From Rheum nobile (lineage: Eukaryota; Streptophyta; Magnoliopsida; Caryophyllales; Polygonaceae), in assembly GCA_027886185.1 (NCBI GenBank), contig WOAB01000093.1:1178001-1242000 (forward strand): 64,000 nt of DNA, in the 5' to 3' direction. The notes beneath the pieces are model-generated. The model did not search any database and had not been told where the DNA came from. It was given only the letters and a program-made list of their open reading frames with translations. A program made the translations under genes and the position numbers. Below, piece by piece: positions 45,250 through 56,816 of the stretch (positions within the stretch are counted from its first letter, which is position 1; each line of letters opens with the position of its first letter).

Positions 45250-48200
45250 CCAAACACCACCGACCGGACCACCACCACCACCGACCGGACCATCACCACC
45301 TCCCTATCGGACAAACCCTGTCGAACCACCACCACCTCCTCCTCCGCCTCCTTCTTCACCTCCTGTCGGAGCTCCTCCGTCACCACTAGCCCCCACCGTC
45401 GCCGCTGCAGATCCGGAGCTCCTCATCAAGTCGGCCCTATTTTGGACCCCAAAACCACCAGAAATTTAAATTTTGGAGCTCCTCCTCAAAATTTAAATTT
45501 TAATAATTGCTTATGATTAAATTGGTTGATCTTTTTGATATATTAGCGTAATTCTATTAAATTATATATAGTTAATATATCATCATATCACACAAATTTT
45601 ATATTTCATCTCATATTCAATTACGTTCTATTTATAAGGTAGTAGAAATTTTTATATTTGGTTTAATTTCAAGTATTATTTAAGAGATGTTTTTAAGAAT
45701 CAATATATGTACAATTATTAGAATATTAGAAATTATTTATATATTCTCAATTGACATGTATTTAATATACATTCAAAATTTTGTGAAACAATTTTCAAAA
45801 TTTTGTGAAATAGTTGACTATGAAGGACTTTTTAACATTTTTTGAAATATTGTCACAAAACAACAAATATGTGCATATTATGATATCTGAAATGTAACAA
45901 AAATATTAATGTATACACAATGAAATTAGAAAAATTATAACACCTTATTATAGGTAAAAATTTCTTATTTATTATCTTTACATTTGTATAATATTATTCA
46001 TAAATTCTAAATTTTTTTAGAACTTATTTTAAAAATAATTAACTTTATATTAGCAAATAAAATCCTAAAAAATAAATTATGAACAAATCGTATTAACTAA
46101 ATTTTGAAATATTCTGGAATTTAAATTATTATTAATATTTCCATTTATTTGTCTTTAGATCATTATATAAAAGATAATACATTTGAATATAAAATATTAC
46201 ATTTTTTTTACATTTTGTTTAGTTTCATCATCTTTAATTTATGGGACTTATAAAATTTGGTTGATATTAATTAAATTTATTATTTCTAAAATACACAATA
46301 GAAAAAGAAAATATGTTTGATAAATGATAATGAATGAGTACATTTATTGCATAAAGAAGCTAACCCTTTTCTATGTATTATAGATTTGTTGTATATTAGA
46401 AAAAATAAAGAGGTTAAATTTTTATAATATTGAATTAAAATAGTAATATTTTAAATTTGACCATAGTTTATTTTATGACAAAAATTTTAATAAATAAAGA
46501 TAATAATATATGACCCTTTTTTAATTATATGAAAATGACCTATATTTCTTTTGCATATTAACATTTCTTAATAAAACTATTACTTTATATTTAGGATAGA
46601 TATACAAATTATAATTGTGATAACAATAATAATGAAAATGCATTAATTATGTTGTTTTGGGTGAAAATAATAGAATTTATAAAATTGAAAGTATTTATTG
46701 AGGCATAAAATATAACTTTTTTTATGTAGTACAGAAGATAAAATAATTAATTGTTTTAAATTAGAAATATAGGAACATAAACAAATATTGCTTCCAAACT
46801 AATCCCTTCCAAACTTCAAGTAATTAGAAAGTTATATCATATGGGTAGAGCTTATCATGTCATTTGTATTGTCTTAAATATGATTTGGAATGTTTCTAAA
46901 ACCGTCTTTTCAAATTTCATTTGTATAGAAGACAGTAGTTATAGAATATTACTAGTATATAATTATTAATATTGCATATATATTGGACGATTTTTCAAAT
47001 GATGCTAGTTGCGATTCTTTTTTTTCTAAAGATTATTTTTGTAATGACCTAAGAACCTAAGTTGTACATGTAAGTTAGATTAGATTAGATGGCTGGTTAT
47101 ACTCGTGCATAAGTTTATTCATTATTTTTGTATAATATAATAGTTTTATACATAAATTAATTTTAAAAGTAAATTTGATTGTGATGTATGTAGATGTGAA
47201 AAAATTGTTGTGTTTATTTTAATTTATATTTGAGTATGTCATTAAGTTATATAAATTTGTAGCTTATATACTCTAATAAGATACTCCAATAAAAATACCA
47301 TAAAGATATACAATTATGAAATGGTTTATAAGTTTTAGGATTTGAAATTCTTAATTTGTAGCTTATATTTTCTTCTTTAACAAAACTACTTTGAGTAAAT
47401 ATGACATTTACAATCACTTGTTATTCTTTTAAATGGGGACATTAATTAAGGCAATATGTCAAATTTTATATTAGTATAGATTTTTGAGTAAATATGACAG
47501 TTATAATCACTTATTATTTTTTAAAATTGTGACATTAATTGAGCCAATATATCAACTTTTATATTACTATAGATTTATCGAATCAAACCCAAAAGATATT
47601 ACACTAAATCCTCTGCTATCTCAAATCGGGCTCTCCATTCTCCTCGTTTTTTATATAAATAAATTTGTTCAGATAGTATTTGTGTACATTCATTCAAATT
47701 ACTTTGTCCTTAAACAGAGAGATATATGTAAACCTAATGAGTTGGGTTAATAATGTAAGTCGCATTGCATTCATATAGAAAGAGGCTAAAGAAATATGTG
47801 TTCTTTAATTAAGACAATAATTGAATATGATTAATAATGGAGATTTATAATCCGGATATTTTAGGTAGTCTTAGTATTTTGCTAGAAGCCAACTATGACT
47901 TATGGACCAAATTAGATTAGGCATATTGCTATGATACTCAAATCCTATATGGTCACACACAATTGAGTAATTGGGCTAGATCAAAGCAATCCGAGGCCCA
48001 TAGTGGGACCGAGATTTTTGGCTACGGCTAATAAAGTGGAAGAGTGAATTTTATCAAATATCAATAAATTGTTATCTATTTACTTGATGATATAAGAAAA
48101 ATCATCTTTAGGAAAGATAATATTATATTAACCACAAATATCCCTTTTCATGTAACAAGAGAATTATCCATTATCTCATGTGTTGAGAAAATAGTCTCCC

Positions 48201-48591
48201 ACCACAAACCCAAATTTCGGCTGTGCCCTACAAGAAGGAAAACTTGGAGTTTTTTGTCTCGAAGGTAAGGCAATCTAGTACCGTGCTCGTGTGGATCAAG
48301 TAGAGGAGTCACACTTGAGACTCTATTCTCCTGATTGATCTTAGAAAAGAACATTTGCATCAAGAGGTATATTACTCTTTCATATATGTTTCATATTAAG
48401 TCTATGCATGAGATCCTAAGTTAGTTTGTTTTTTGAAATTTCGTTTAAAGCATCTAAATCCTTTTAGAGGCATATTATTTAGAAGAAGGTAATGTGTTCA
48501 GATTTTTCTTTTTGATAGAAAGATGTGTTTGATTTTTTTATGTGTAAAGTTTTCTTAAATCAGTGGCATCCAAGTACGAACAAGTTATATG
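45250..48591. other. Gene-free, very AT-rich region
   Basis: The first 200 bases (45250-45430) are a CCACCA/CCTCCT-rich, Pro/Gly-coding-like tract that may be the 5' part of the minus-strand gene. From 45480 the sequence is strongly AT-rich with no domain-bearing frame. A 92-bp tandem duplication lies at 47391-47576. 48150-48400 is less AT-rich and resembles an LTR leader, but I could not assign it. Confidence 0.6.
47391..47576. repeat. 92-bp tandem duplication
   Basis: Two head-to-tail copies (47391-47482, 47483-47576) beginning TTGAGTAAATATGACA and ending AGTATAGATTT-like, with about 15 differences and small indels. Confidence 0.8.
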
Positions 48592-49432
48592 TTGGAATGA
48601 TGATGTTCTCTCTAATTTTGATGATGATAAACGCCATTATATATTATGGTTTACAAGTTCAAATGAGTTTTAAGATGATTAAATGAAGTAGGGAATGATG
48701 GAAATCAAGAGAAAATGCAATACAGAAAAGTAAAGGAACGACGACACTGAGTAAACCGAGGAAATGACACGCGCTCGTTGTGAGAAGAAAGAAAAAAGGG
48801 AACAAGGCAAGGAACGAAGTGTGTTACGCTGGAGATGCGTGTTGGGAACTTCAAAGAAGAATTGCTAAATTTGGAAAGAAGATTTTAGATAGAAGATTTA
48901 GTTGATACTAGGATATTAAAAGCTTAAAAGATATGTATTTACATAAATTGGTAATATTTGCTTAATTATCTTAGTAGGCGTGATATGGGTCGACCTAGGT
49001 TAGCCAGTAGACTTTGTCTAGGACTATATATATATGTGTGTGATTAGTTATCTAGGAGGAAAAAACACAGTATTCGAAGGTGATATTGAGAGAGAGAAGA
49101 GAAGTAAAGATACAAATTTTGTGAGTACTTTGCTAGGGTTTTGATTGTTTCTGTGTTATTATGTTTTCACACTTGCTTAGAAGTCTAGAATCTAGGAATT
49201 GTGTGTGACTAGATTGAGTGTAAAACCAGGATTATTAATACAAGTATACCATTGAAATCCTACTTGGATAAAACCTAGAGGTAAATGATTTTTTTATTAA
49301 CTAGTTGATTAATTGAATTTCCTTTCTAAATAAGTGATTGTTACTTATTTGAATTATTTTTTTCCGCTTCATGAATAATACTCTATGATTCAAAATTATC
49401 TTCTACAAGACTATAAAAAGAGAGAAAATATA
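48592..49432 (+). mobile_element. SIRE-like copia LTR relic (plus strand)
   Basis: Starts TGTTGGAATGATGATG and contains TTTTGATGATGATAAAC, a TATATATATG box near 49027, AAAGATACAAATTTTGTGAG, CACTTGCTTAGAAG, and a TTTTTTTCCGCTTC near the end that parallels the TTTATTTCCGCTGC of the intact SIRE LTR. It is the same family as the minus-strand relics at 12908-19597 and 62930-64000. No internal region follows, so it is a solo LTR or fragment. The end is approximate. Confidence 0.6.
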
Positions 49433-49577
49433 GCTTAAACACATATACAAATGATAGAAAGGAAAATTAGTAAAAAATCCTACCTTTCACTCACACATGT
49501 TTGTATGTGGCAAAAAATCACCTATAAAACAATGGGTTTTACAGAATCTATAGATTATTGTATTTAAAAGATGGTTT

Positions 49578-49665
49578 GGGAATGAGCCTTGTTGGATAAG
49601 ATGCTATATTTAGCTAAATTCCTATATTTAGCATCTTATTTAACAGGGAATGAGCCTTGTTGGAT
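49578..49665. repeat. 20-bp direct duplication around a 48-bp inverted-repeat insert
   Basis: GGGAATGAGCCTTGTTGGAT occurs at 49578-49597 and 49646-49665. The 48 bases between contain TAAGATGCTA and, facing it, TAGCATCTTA, with a degenerate TATTTAG repeat inside. Confidence 0.9.
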
Positions 49666-49959
49666 GCCAACTTCACTACAAATGGCATCCTTAAGGTCAA
49701 CATTCACACCTCCAAAAAATATCCTTGACTTGTCGTTATTCCCCAAGGCGGCATAGAACTCTTGAAGAGTGTCTCTGAGGAGGCAGACTGAGTTTACATC
49801 CCCTTTTGAGAACAGAAATTGGTCATCGGCAAAAGTGATACTAACAAGCTTAAGTTGTCTGCATCTTGGATGGTATCTGAATTAGTTTGTGCGAGCCATT
49901 AATTTGAGTGATCTTGTGAGATACTCCATGACCATCACGAAGATGTAAAGGGCTAGTGG

Positions 49960-52355
49960 TGTAATATCCCAGATATTTTATAAGGATAATTTGGAATTTT
50001 TCCAACTCCCGTATTACAAGTCAGATTAAATTCAGAGAAGTTCAGACATTCGGTAATATGTTTGATCTCTGTAATATTTTTCTGAGTAATATAAAATACA
50101 GTTGACATATGTTCAAGGTTAAATAGTCGTTCAAGTACAAATATATTTAACCCGGGGTTAAGTTATTTAACCATAAGCTAATCGGTTAAAGAGGGTAAAA
50201 ATTGGGTTTGACCGCACCCCGCGGTAAGGCGCCACCGCACCCCGCGGCAAAGGCCAAAACAGAGTCGGCTTCTTCTTCTTCGCGATAAGCTTGGCTGACT
50301 CCCGGCGTTGTCAGTCCTTGGCAGCCCAAGTGGCTCCAGCCTTTGTTCCCTTGTTCCCTGGCTTGTCCCCTTAGAGGTGGCTCTTGTTGGGCTATAAAAG
50401 GGAGGCGAGATCAGAAGGGAGATCGCTCCATCTTCCTCCTCTGTTCTCCTCTATTTTTCCTTCATTAAAACCGAGTTTGTGAGCTTCGTTTGAGAAGAGC
50501 TTGAAGCCTTTGAGTGTTGGAGAAGGTGCTCCTAAGTGTTGTGCTAAGGCCTAAGGTGTTGAGAGATCAAACCAAGAACAAATCGAAGTCGAACGAATCG
50601 ATTTAAGGGTGAGTTTGCTGAACTTCTGTTGTGAGAGCTCGCTCTGTGTCGTCACCACACCCCGCGGCAAGCGCTCCACCGCGCCCGCGGCGAGCCTTGT
50701 CCGAGTGTGTTCTTGGGTGTTTGGCTTTGGGCGAGGCTCGGCTCCTTCGATTCTTTTCGTATTCTTTTAGATTCAATTATGTGGATATTGAATCTAACTT
50801 AGGGTCTCGTTATGGGGCGTTCCTTAGGGATTTATTATCCAAGATTTGTCCCAGTTTCAGACCCAGGAGCCCGTTGTTCAAGTTCGGCGGATCTAAGGCA
50901 AGTGGTGGTTCGCTCTTGCTCATCATTCCATATTTACCATTAATTATCAATTGTTTAGTTGTTAATTAATTTGGGATGATTTACTGTTTTGTTGGGAACA
51001 GTTTTGATAAATAATTTGATAAAAAGAAGTGTTGTTATAATAGGTTGTATATTGCTAGATACAGCGCTATTATGTTCATAATGGTTTTGTTGTGGATTTT
51101 AAAGGTGAATTTCATATGAAAGATTATAATAGGTTGCATATACTGTTAGTAGCAACGCTATTTTGATATATATATATATATAGATTGATAGATCTATGAT
51201 GTTGGCCTTGATGGATTTGTTTTGATGTGATATATGACTGTGTTGAACTGTTTAGTTAGCACGAGTATTCGTAGGAACGTTTACTGGGGCCTAGGAGGTC
51301 CAGTCGTTTCTTGATAATTAAATGGAGAAAAGGGCATTGAGACCCTAATACCATTGGTGAGTCATGACTAGCCTCTATACTCGGGTAAGTGCACTTAGCT
51401 AGTGTCACATAAATCTCGGGAGTTGCTCCCAAGAGATCTCTCGTCTCGGGACGAGCTGATCATAATAAAAGCTTATAATGTGGTGATGTGGATTGGTTTT
51501 GGAATTAAATCAGATAAGTGCCTTTAGTGCACAAAATTAATATACCTCAGGCGAGTAGTGTAGCTAGGTAATAGTACAGCTAGGAAATCTCGTCTTGACT
51601 TTGATCAGAGTAAAGTTCTCTTTCCAATCTGGATTCGCCCTGGGGCGGTGAGGTTGGTTGTGAGCCGAAACATCAAGTCGTTTTTGAACTCTTGTATGAA
51701 TATTATTAATTAAGTTTCCCAACATTTGTCATGTTTCCTATAAGGCTCATTTCATTTGGAGTCTTTTTTTGGGATTGATTGCTGTGAGACTCGGTCTCCA
51801 GAATCTTCTCTTGATCATGCATTTTCATGTATTCAGTAGAAGTATGGTGGTTGACTATCGTGATCGACTTTTATTCGAGAGACGATGAGTCTAACCTAAT
51901 ATGACTACTTCAAACCACTCTGTTTGTACCCTTGCGTAGTCTTTCATTAGACTAACCAACCGTAATTATTCCCGTGCATGGTTGGCTGGTGTCATCCGTT
52001 CGATTCGGCACATCAGGTATGTTGTTGTTCCGTGAAGGCTAGAACGACTATGAAGATGAACGGTGTTTTGACAAGTTATTTTGTCGCTTTGTTTACAAGA
52101 CTTCCGCTGTGTTAAATATGTTTTGCTTAAAGACTTCCGCTGTAATGATTCTGATTATGTATTTCTGATGTATTTTGTTGTATTTGGAATTATGTTGTAA
52201 TTCCGAGACTTTGGTTTTAATGAAAGTTATGATATTTTGTATTATGACTGTGGTTTGATGATTTATATCAACTGGAAAAGCCTTGGGTGACATCGGACAG
52301 TACGTCTGAGGTCACTGGCGGTAATACTTTCAAGAGGTTATTTGGGGGTGTTACA
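49960..52355 (+). mobile_element. Complete Tekay-type gypsy solo LTR (2396 bp)
   Basis: Starts TGTAATATCCC and ends GGGGGTGTTACA, flanked by the perfect 5-bp duplication AGTGG (49955-49959, 52356-52360). TATA box GGCTATAAAAGG at about 50389-50400. GC palindromes sit 135-180 bp upstream of it (50211-50255) and again downstream (50649-50695). Ends and size fit the Tekay/Del chromovirus lineage. It interrupts L1 copy 2 exactly within the RT QGDP motif. No PBS or internal sequence. It is the best reference for the truncated copy at 2661-4550. Confidence 0.94.
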
Positions 52356-53349
52356 AGTGGATCACCCTGCCTCAATCCTCTCTTACCCATGAAGTGACCG
52401 CAAAGCTCTCCCACAAGGTTGATGGAGAATGAAGTAGTAGTAAGGCATGACATGATCCATCTAATTGCAGTTGGAGGAAAATTAAGGCCTAGGAGAACAT
52501 CCTCGATGAATCTCCAATTAACAGTGTCGTAGGCTTTTTGGAGATCAATCTTGATGGCACACCACGGACTGAGATATTTCCTTGTGTAGTTCTTGATGAT
52601 ATCTTGGCAAACGATGATGTTATGGCAGATCGATCTTCCCTTAATGAAGGCTCCTTGTGACTGGTCAATGATTTATGGCAAGAAGTTTGGGATTCTATTT
52701 ACGATGACTTTGGCAATTGCCTTGTAGATGACATTGCAACATGAAATTGGTTTGTAATCATTCAAAGATCTAGGATTTTTCTTCTTCGAGGCTAGCGATA
52801 TTGCTGTGACATTAAGTTCCTTAAGGAGATGACCAATTTTGAAGAATTCTTGGGTTGCATCCTGAATATCGCCTCCGATGATGTGCCAACTTTTCTTGAA
52901 AAATGTTGTTGTATAGCCATCTGAACTTGGGGCTTTGGTGTCACGGATTAAGAACATGGCTTCTTTAATTAATTTCTCTTCTTGAAACCGGTCTCGCAAT
53001 TTCAGCATTGGCTATTATACTGATTGTTGGACCCTCCAAAAATACATTTGGATTGCAGCGAATAGTAGAGTTCTTTAATCCAAGAAGCCCTTTGAAGTGA
53101 TTCACCACAAACTTCATAATGTCCCTTCTTCCAGTGATCTTGGAACCATCATCTCGAAGGAGTTCACATATTTTGTTACCTGACTTCCTTGCTTTGATAG
53201 ATGAGTAGAAATTCAAACAATCTAGAGACATGTAGAAAGGTTTTCAAACAAATGTTGGTTTTAGGTTAAGTTTGAAGGTTAGTGTTGGATTATCATTTGA
53301 AAGCTCTTTTAGATAAACGTTTAACAATATTAAATGTTTAACAATATAA

Positions 53350-54935
53350 GTTTTTTTTGGAGTTTTTACATGTTTTTTGGGTTGAAAGAGAGGCGGCACT
53401 CTCCGCGCCTTATTAATAATAAAAAAGGCTAAATAGGAACTAGTCCAGGCAAAGCCAAACCCCTCATATCGTCATCAATCAAAGAACTAAAAATAGAAGG
53501 AGGTTCATACAAAAAATGTAAGCCTAAAAAACGAGAAAACATAAGAAGCAAGGCAATCCGCAACCCGGTTAGCCTCACGGTAAATATGATGAAATTGAAC
53601 AATCCAATCTCTACGAAGGAAGCCTTGGCACTAGGACACCAGGCAGAAAAATGGATGAGCACTATCCATAGGTTTGTTGAACAAATTGATGACCACCTCC
53701 GAGTCAGCCTCCAGAATGACCTACTTGTATCCACTCTCCCAAGCAAGACGAAGACCACTTAGAACCCTCCAAACTTCAGCCAAAGGGACCGAACACGACC
53801 CAATATTTCGAACGAATTCGACAATCTAACAAGCGTTTGAATCCCTAATAGCTCCACCTGCAGCAGCACATCCGAACTCATGGTTTACCACCCCATTAAT
53901 ATTGACTTTGACCCATGACCCATCTGGCCAAGCTTAAGCAATTGCCTTTTCTTTCTGAGGTACAACAGTTGTACCCATACCTGAATGTACCCAAGCGAAA
54001 GCAAACAAAGAAGCTTGTTGCCGGATAAAAGTTGTAGGCGCAGGATGGGGGTGGAACCCGAAAAGACAACATCGTTTCGCCATTTCCAACACCACTAGCA
54101 CGCAATAGCGAACACAATAAACCAATGACATCCTCAAATTAGAACTTAGCCTTGCCCAATATTCGAGAACAACCACTCCTGCAACGACAGTTCAAAGAAA
54201 CGTTGTTGGTTGCTCATAGGAGCCAACAAGAGCAAAATATGTCTAAAAACATGGCAGTTCTGAAGCACATGGGGAATATCCTCAGTCTCAACACCACACC
54301 TAGGACAAGTAGCATCCTCCGCAAGATGGCGCCTATGACGCTCCAAGTTAGTGAGAATTTTCCAGCAGGCCACCAACCACAAAAAATATCTAATCCTCTC
54401 AGAGACATGTAATTTCCGAATAAAAGTGAAGAGATTAGGGCAGCTCCCCCCGGTAGGAGTGGGTGAATTCAAACTCCTCAAGAAGCGATGAAGAAGAGAC
54501 GGTGTCTGATCCCCGAAGGATCGCAAGCCTAAGAGATAGAATCCACCGCATTCGGGGTATCATTCACAACAGTAGCGGCAATTTTGAGCAAAAATTGAGT
54601 CGAAATGCAGTGACTAAATAAAGGCCACTTCCATCCCCGGTCCGGGCACCACATGTCAACAACCCAGGCCTCAAGATCAACATTCTCAGCACCAATCAAG
54701 AGGGTCGAAAAAAGGGGCTTCTCCGACAACCACGGATGAGTCCAAAATTTGATCGTACGACCACTACCAAGATTCCAGCGGATGCCTATCTTGACAACAC
54801 TTTGGATGCCCATATTAATGCTTCCACATCGGCGAGGCACCACGAAAAATATTATTGGACAACGCCTTAAGTTGGTCAGTGATTTGTTTTTACATTTAAA
54901 ACTCTTATAAAAGACACCAATGTTTAAAACCAATT
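53350..54935 (-). mobile_element. L1-type LINE 3, 3' part (zinc region and RNase H)
   Basis: Minus strand; the T8 run at 53351-53358 is probably the poly(A). The coding order is LGSGRTIKFWTHPWLSEKPL, HVSERIRYFLWLVACWKI, the zinc-binding CPRCGVETEDIPHVLQNC, then an RNase H with EVWRVLSGLRLAWESGYK and a VILEADSEVV-like segment in a shifting frame, ending RGLALPGLVP. Multiple stops. The 5' part (endonuclease, RT) is absent. It differs from copy 2 and is not simply its missing end, because LINE 2's own lower boundary is at 49578. Confidence 0.85.
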
Positions 54936-56076
54936 AAATTTCCAAAAAAAATATTATAAAGGACACTAATGTTTAAGACCTACCTAAAAGGCTGAAAGAT
55001 CACCTTTTTTTTAGTTGAAACATCACCTTTTATAAAAAAAAATAATAATAATAGCCAATATAGTATATACGGAATCTCCAGCTAAATAGAACCCCAATGT
55101 AATGGAACCTTACACCAACCTTACACCAGTGCGTCAACTTGTTCTACCAAGCACTTATTTGACGAAGTTTTTAATTGTTCTAACTCAGGATTAACGAAAT
55201 TTGAGTAATTTTAATCACTAAATTTAAATTATATTACAGGAATAACTATTCAGTGTGCATGGATCGATCGTATATGTTTGGACAATTGATCGTCCTTTGA
55301 ACCGTAAATATTACTAGTATTGATTTTTGGTCAGAGCCAAATCTGGACATGGCCTATAAACGACAAGAGCTTAATTAATTTTTGTAGATGGTCGTCGTAT
55401 GAGTATATTCAATTTAACTCTTACTCGTATTTAATAATATGGCACCGCCAATTTTAAACTTAAATGCCAGTACCTTATAAAATTCACAAAAATCTATCAA
55501 TGTCACACTTCTGTCAAAAGACTTCAATACAATAAATAAAGTGGATAAATTATTGTTTTTTCGTAAAACAGGGTCTGTAACAGTATAAATATAAGTGTGA
55601 ATTCTAGTCACTATTTATGCGTTATGGAGTAGTACGTAGTTAACTATCTGTTCTTTTCACAACGTACTAAACTTTTTGTCATTTCTACGTACAAGAATAA
55701 AGAAATTTACCATCAAGTTTCCACCATTACTAGCTAATATGGTGACTCCGATTCTCCTCCTCTTTCTCCTCTTTTTTTTAATAATAGGCTACTCCCTCGT
55801 TCACTTTTACTTACTTTTATTATAAAATTTCACACATACTCCCTCCGTCCCTTTTTGATCTTCCCATTTGAAGTTGATACACTTGTCGATGCGGATTTTG
55901 TATCGTTAATATCTCTAATTACATATTAATAAAAATTATATTTTTTTGATATTATCAAAGTACTCGTTGAGATGAATCAAACAAGATCACATATGACTAT
56001 GTGATCTTGTTTGATTCATCACAACTGGGCTGCAAGTTATTGCGACCAGAGTTTGTAAAGGAAAAAATCAACATAA
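54936..56076. other. Intergenic, no gene; possible MITE remnant
   Basis: AT-rich. A CTCCCTCCGTCCC sequence at about 55850 is the usual tip of a Stowaway-like MITE, but the opposite tip was not found. The 50-bp hairpin at 55971-56020 lies in the same stretch. Confidence 0.5.
55971..56020. repeat. Perfect 23-bp-arm hairpin
   Basis: GATGAATCAAACAAGATCAC plus ATA, a 4-base loop (TGAC), and the exact reverse complement ending GATTCATC. It may be the core of the MITE remnant that starts near 55850. Confidence 0.95.
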
Positions 56077-56079
56077 TTA

Positions 56080-56242
56080 GGCTTCGTTCGGTAGAAAAAA
56101 AAATCAACTTCAACTAGTTGAAGTTTAAGTAAAAACTTCATGTTGGGGGGGAGACATTAAGCATTTGCTTCAACTAGTTGAAGCAAATCAAGGCAAATTT
56201 TAACTTTAACTAATTGAATATGGTTTTCTACCGAACACATCC
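56080..56242. mobile_element. Tourist-like (PIF/Harbinger) MITE
   Basis: 163 bp; inverted tips GCTTCGTTCGGTAGAAAA and TTTTCTACCGAACACATCC, flanked by the 3-bp duplication TTA (56077-56079, 56243-56245). Inside are two copies of the palindrome TTCAACTAGTTGAA. Duplication size and tip sequence fit Tourist. Confidence 0.85.
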
Positions 56243-56245
56243 TTA

Positions 56246-56798
56246 ATCAAATTTCAATACAAATTTTATGTTTCCTATATGATAAATGGCCCTGAAATCA
56301 TATAAAGATAAATATTTATGAACAAAATTTAAAGGTTAAAAGAACAACTAAAAGATAACAGATAGAATAATATATTCCTATTAAAAAAAAATTGAAATAA
56401 TACAGGAACTTATACACTTGTTATTGAGTTTTGGTATTTTATTATATCATAATAATTTTGGTAACCTTGATTTAAAAAGATTTGAATGGATATTATTTAT
56501 TATAAAAGTCTTACACTTTTATTATAAATTTCAAGAATTTTTTTTATACTTATAGTTTTTTTTTAAAGAATTCTTAATACATATCCTCATTAAAGACATA
56601 TGTTACAGAAACTGTAATTTTTTCATTTTTTAATCAAACCAGCTTGTGCTGTTGTATCCTGGTATTAGGTTTTTGTTGTTCCTAACGTAGCAGTTGCAAG
56701 GAGTCAAACACTTCGATTTATTACTTTTCCTTTTCAATTGTGGATTTTAGAAGCATTTCCAAATTTTTTTCCTTTTTTTGGTATAGAACTTTTGTTGT
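56246..56798. other. AT-rich intergenic stretch, nothing recognised
   Basis: Long T and A runs; no coding frame, repeat or inverted repeat that I can support. Confidence 0.5.
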
Positions 56799-56816
56799 TA
56801 TTGTTGCTCCTATAAG

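Larger units (their letters stand above)
49578..53231 (-). mobile_element. L1-type LINE 2, split by a solo LTR
   Basis: Two pieces on the minus strand (53231-52361 and 49959-49578) encode contiguous parts of an RT: SSDGYTTTFFKKSW, LNDYKPISCCNVIYKAIAKV, KRGLRQGDP, and beyond the insertion YIFVMVMEYLTRS and VSITFADDQFLFSKGD. The stop codons seen (after IPNFLP near 52675, and after MARTN near 49880) show decay. It is truncated at both ends: no endonuclease upstream of 53231, and no RNase H or poly(A) beyond 49578. The 20-bp duplication at its lower end is described separately. Confidence 0.88.

Noticed and set aside
47484..47750. 88-residue frame with hydrophobic stretches
   Set aside because: Compositional product of AT-rich DNA and overlapping a tandem duplication.
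55850..55870. Full Stowaway MITE starting at CTCCCTCCGTCCC
   Set aside because: No matching inverted tip followed by TA was found downstream; kept only as a possible remnant.
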